Source: Enterococcus silesiacus
Lineage (GTDB): Bacteria; Bacillota; Bacilli; Lactobacillales; Enterococcaceae
NCBI GenBank assembly: GCA_001465115.1
Contig: CP013614.1
Location: forward strand, 372,001 to 436,000
Reading direction: 5' to 3'
DNA: 64,000 bases
Every line of letters begins with the position of its first letter. The stretch's first letter is position 1. Below, piece by piece: positions 63,980 through 64,000 of this stretch. The notes beneath the pieces were generated by a model. The model did no database searches, was not told the DNA's origin, and saw nothing but the letters and a program-made list of their open reading frames with translations. The position numbers and the translations under genes are program-made.

Positions 63980-64000
63980 CTTATCTAGCTACGCAGGCTA
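63980..64000 (+). repeat. Long hairpin repeat, copy G (cut by window end)
   Basis: The beginning of another copy (TATCTAGCTACGCAGGCTA) at the place expected from the tandem period. Confidence 0.5.

Overview
The window is low-GC Firmicute DNA and almost certainly comes from an Enterococcus of the E. faecalis / E. haemoperoxidus type. The evidence is the enterococcal pyruvate dehydrogenase operon with two lipoyl domains in E2, a tyrosine decarboxylation locus (tyrS, tyrosine/tyramine permease, tdc, nhaC), and a citrate fermentation locus of the enterococcal oadHDB-citCDEFX-oadA / citH-citO type. Species identity is inference.

Layout. 1-1 kb: the 3' end of trxB and a small conserved protein. 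1-4.3 kb: a magnesium-transporting P-type ATPase (mgtA) behind an M-box riboswitch, with a 23-codon ORF in the leader. 4.8-10.1 kb: pdhA-pdhB-pdhC-pdhD. 10.2-12.3 kb: a GT-C-like membrane glycosyltransferase and a YerC/TrpR-like regulator on the minus strand. 12.6-19.5 kb: tyrosine locus, with tyrS on the minus strand behind a T-box and tyrP-tdc-nhaC diverging from it. 19.5-22 kb: an XRE-type regulator divergent from an atypical membrane Ser/Thr kinase and a DUF5067-like secreted protein. 22.2-23.3 kb: an AI-2E family membrane protein.

23.6-40.3 kb is the main accessory region. A lipoprotein gene with a hairpin over its ribosome binding site precedes a 3075-residue WapA/RHS YD-repeat polymorphic toxin. 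Downstream lies a string of orphan material: a second toxin tip with its own immunity gene, a frameshifted near-copy of the main toxin tip with a paralogous immunity gene, stand-alone immunity genes, tandem DUF2691-like immunity paralogs, and short remnants of other toxin 3' ends. The stretches shared with the main gene would let these act as recombination donors that swap its toxin tip.

40.4-42.1 kb: a LexA-box-controlled Y-family polymerase plus YolD-like protein. 42.2-43.4 kb: a YdcF-type membrane protein. 43.6-46.2 kb: a divergent sensor kinase / OmpR-type response regulator pair. 46.3-57.7 kb: citrate locus. CitH imports citrate, citrate lyase (CitDEF, matured by CitC, CitX and CitG) cleaves it to acetate and oxaloacetate, and the membrane oxaloacetate decarboxylase (OadA, biotin protein OadD, OadB, plus OadH and a 41-residue OadG-like peptide) makes pyruvate. 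CitO (GntR family) and probable catabolite repression control it. 57.9-59 kb: a GNAT acetyltransferase and divergent MerR regulator with a 19-bp-spacer promoter.

59.1-62.4 kb: a sugar operon (LicT-type antiterminator, PTS EIIBC, ChbG-like deacetylase) with cre, promoter, RAT and terminator all visible. The antiterminator gene is broken by an exact 32-bp tandem duplication; loss of one copy would restore a 275-residue protein. 62.4-64 kb is gene-poor, with a decayed oxidoreductase fragment, a strong promoter, and an array of long hairpin repeats. The same repeat family also occurs at 12.3-12.5 kb and inside the cit operon at 50.1-50.3 kb.
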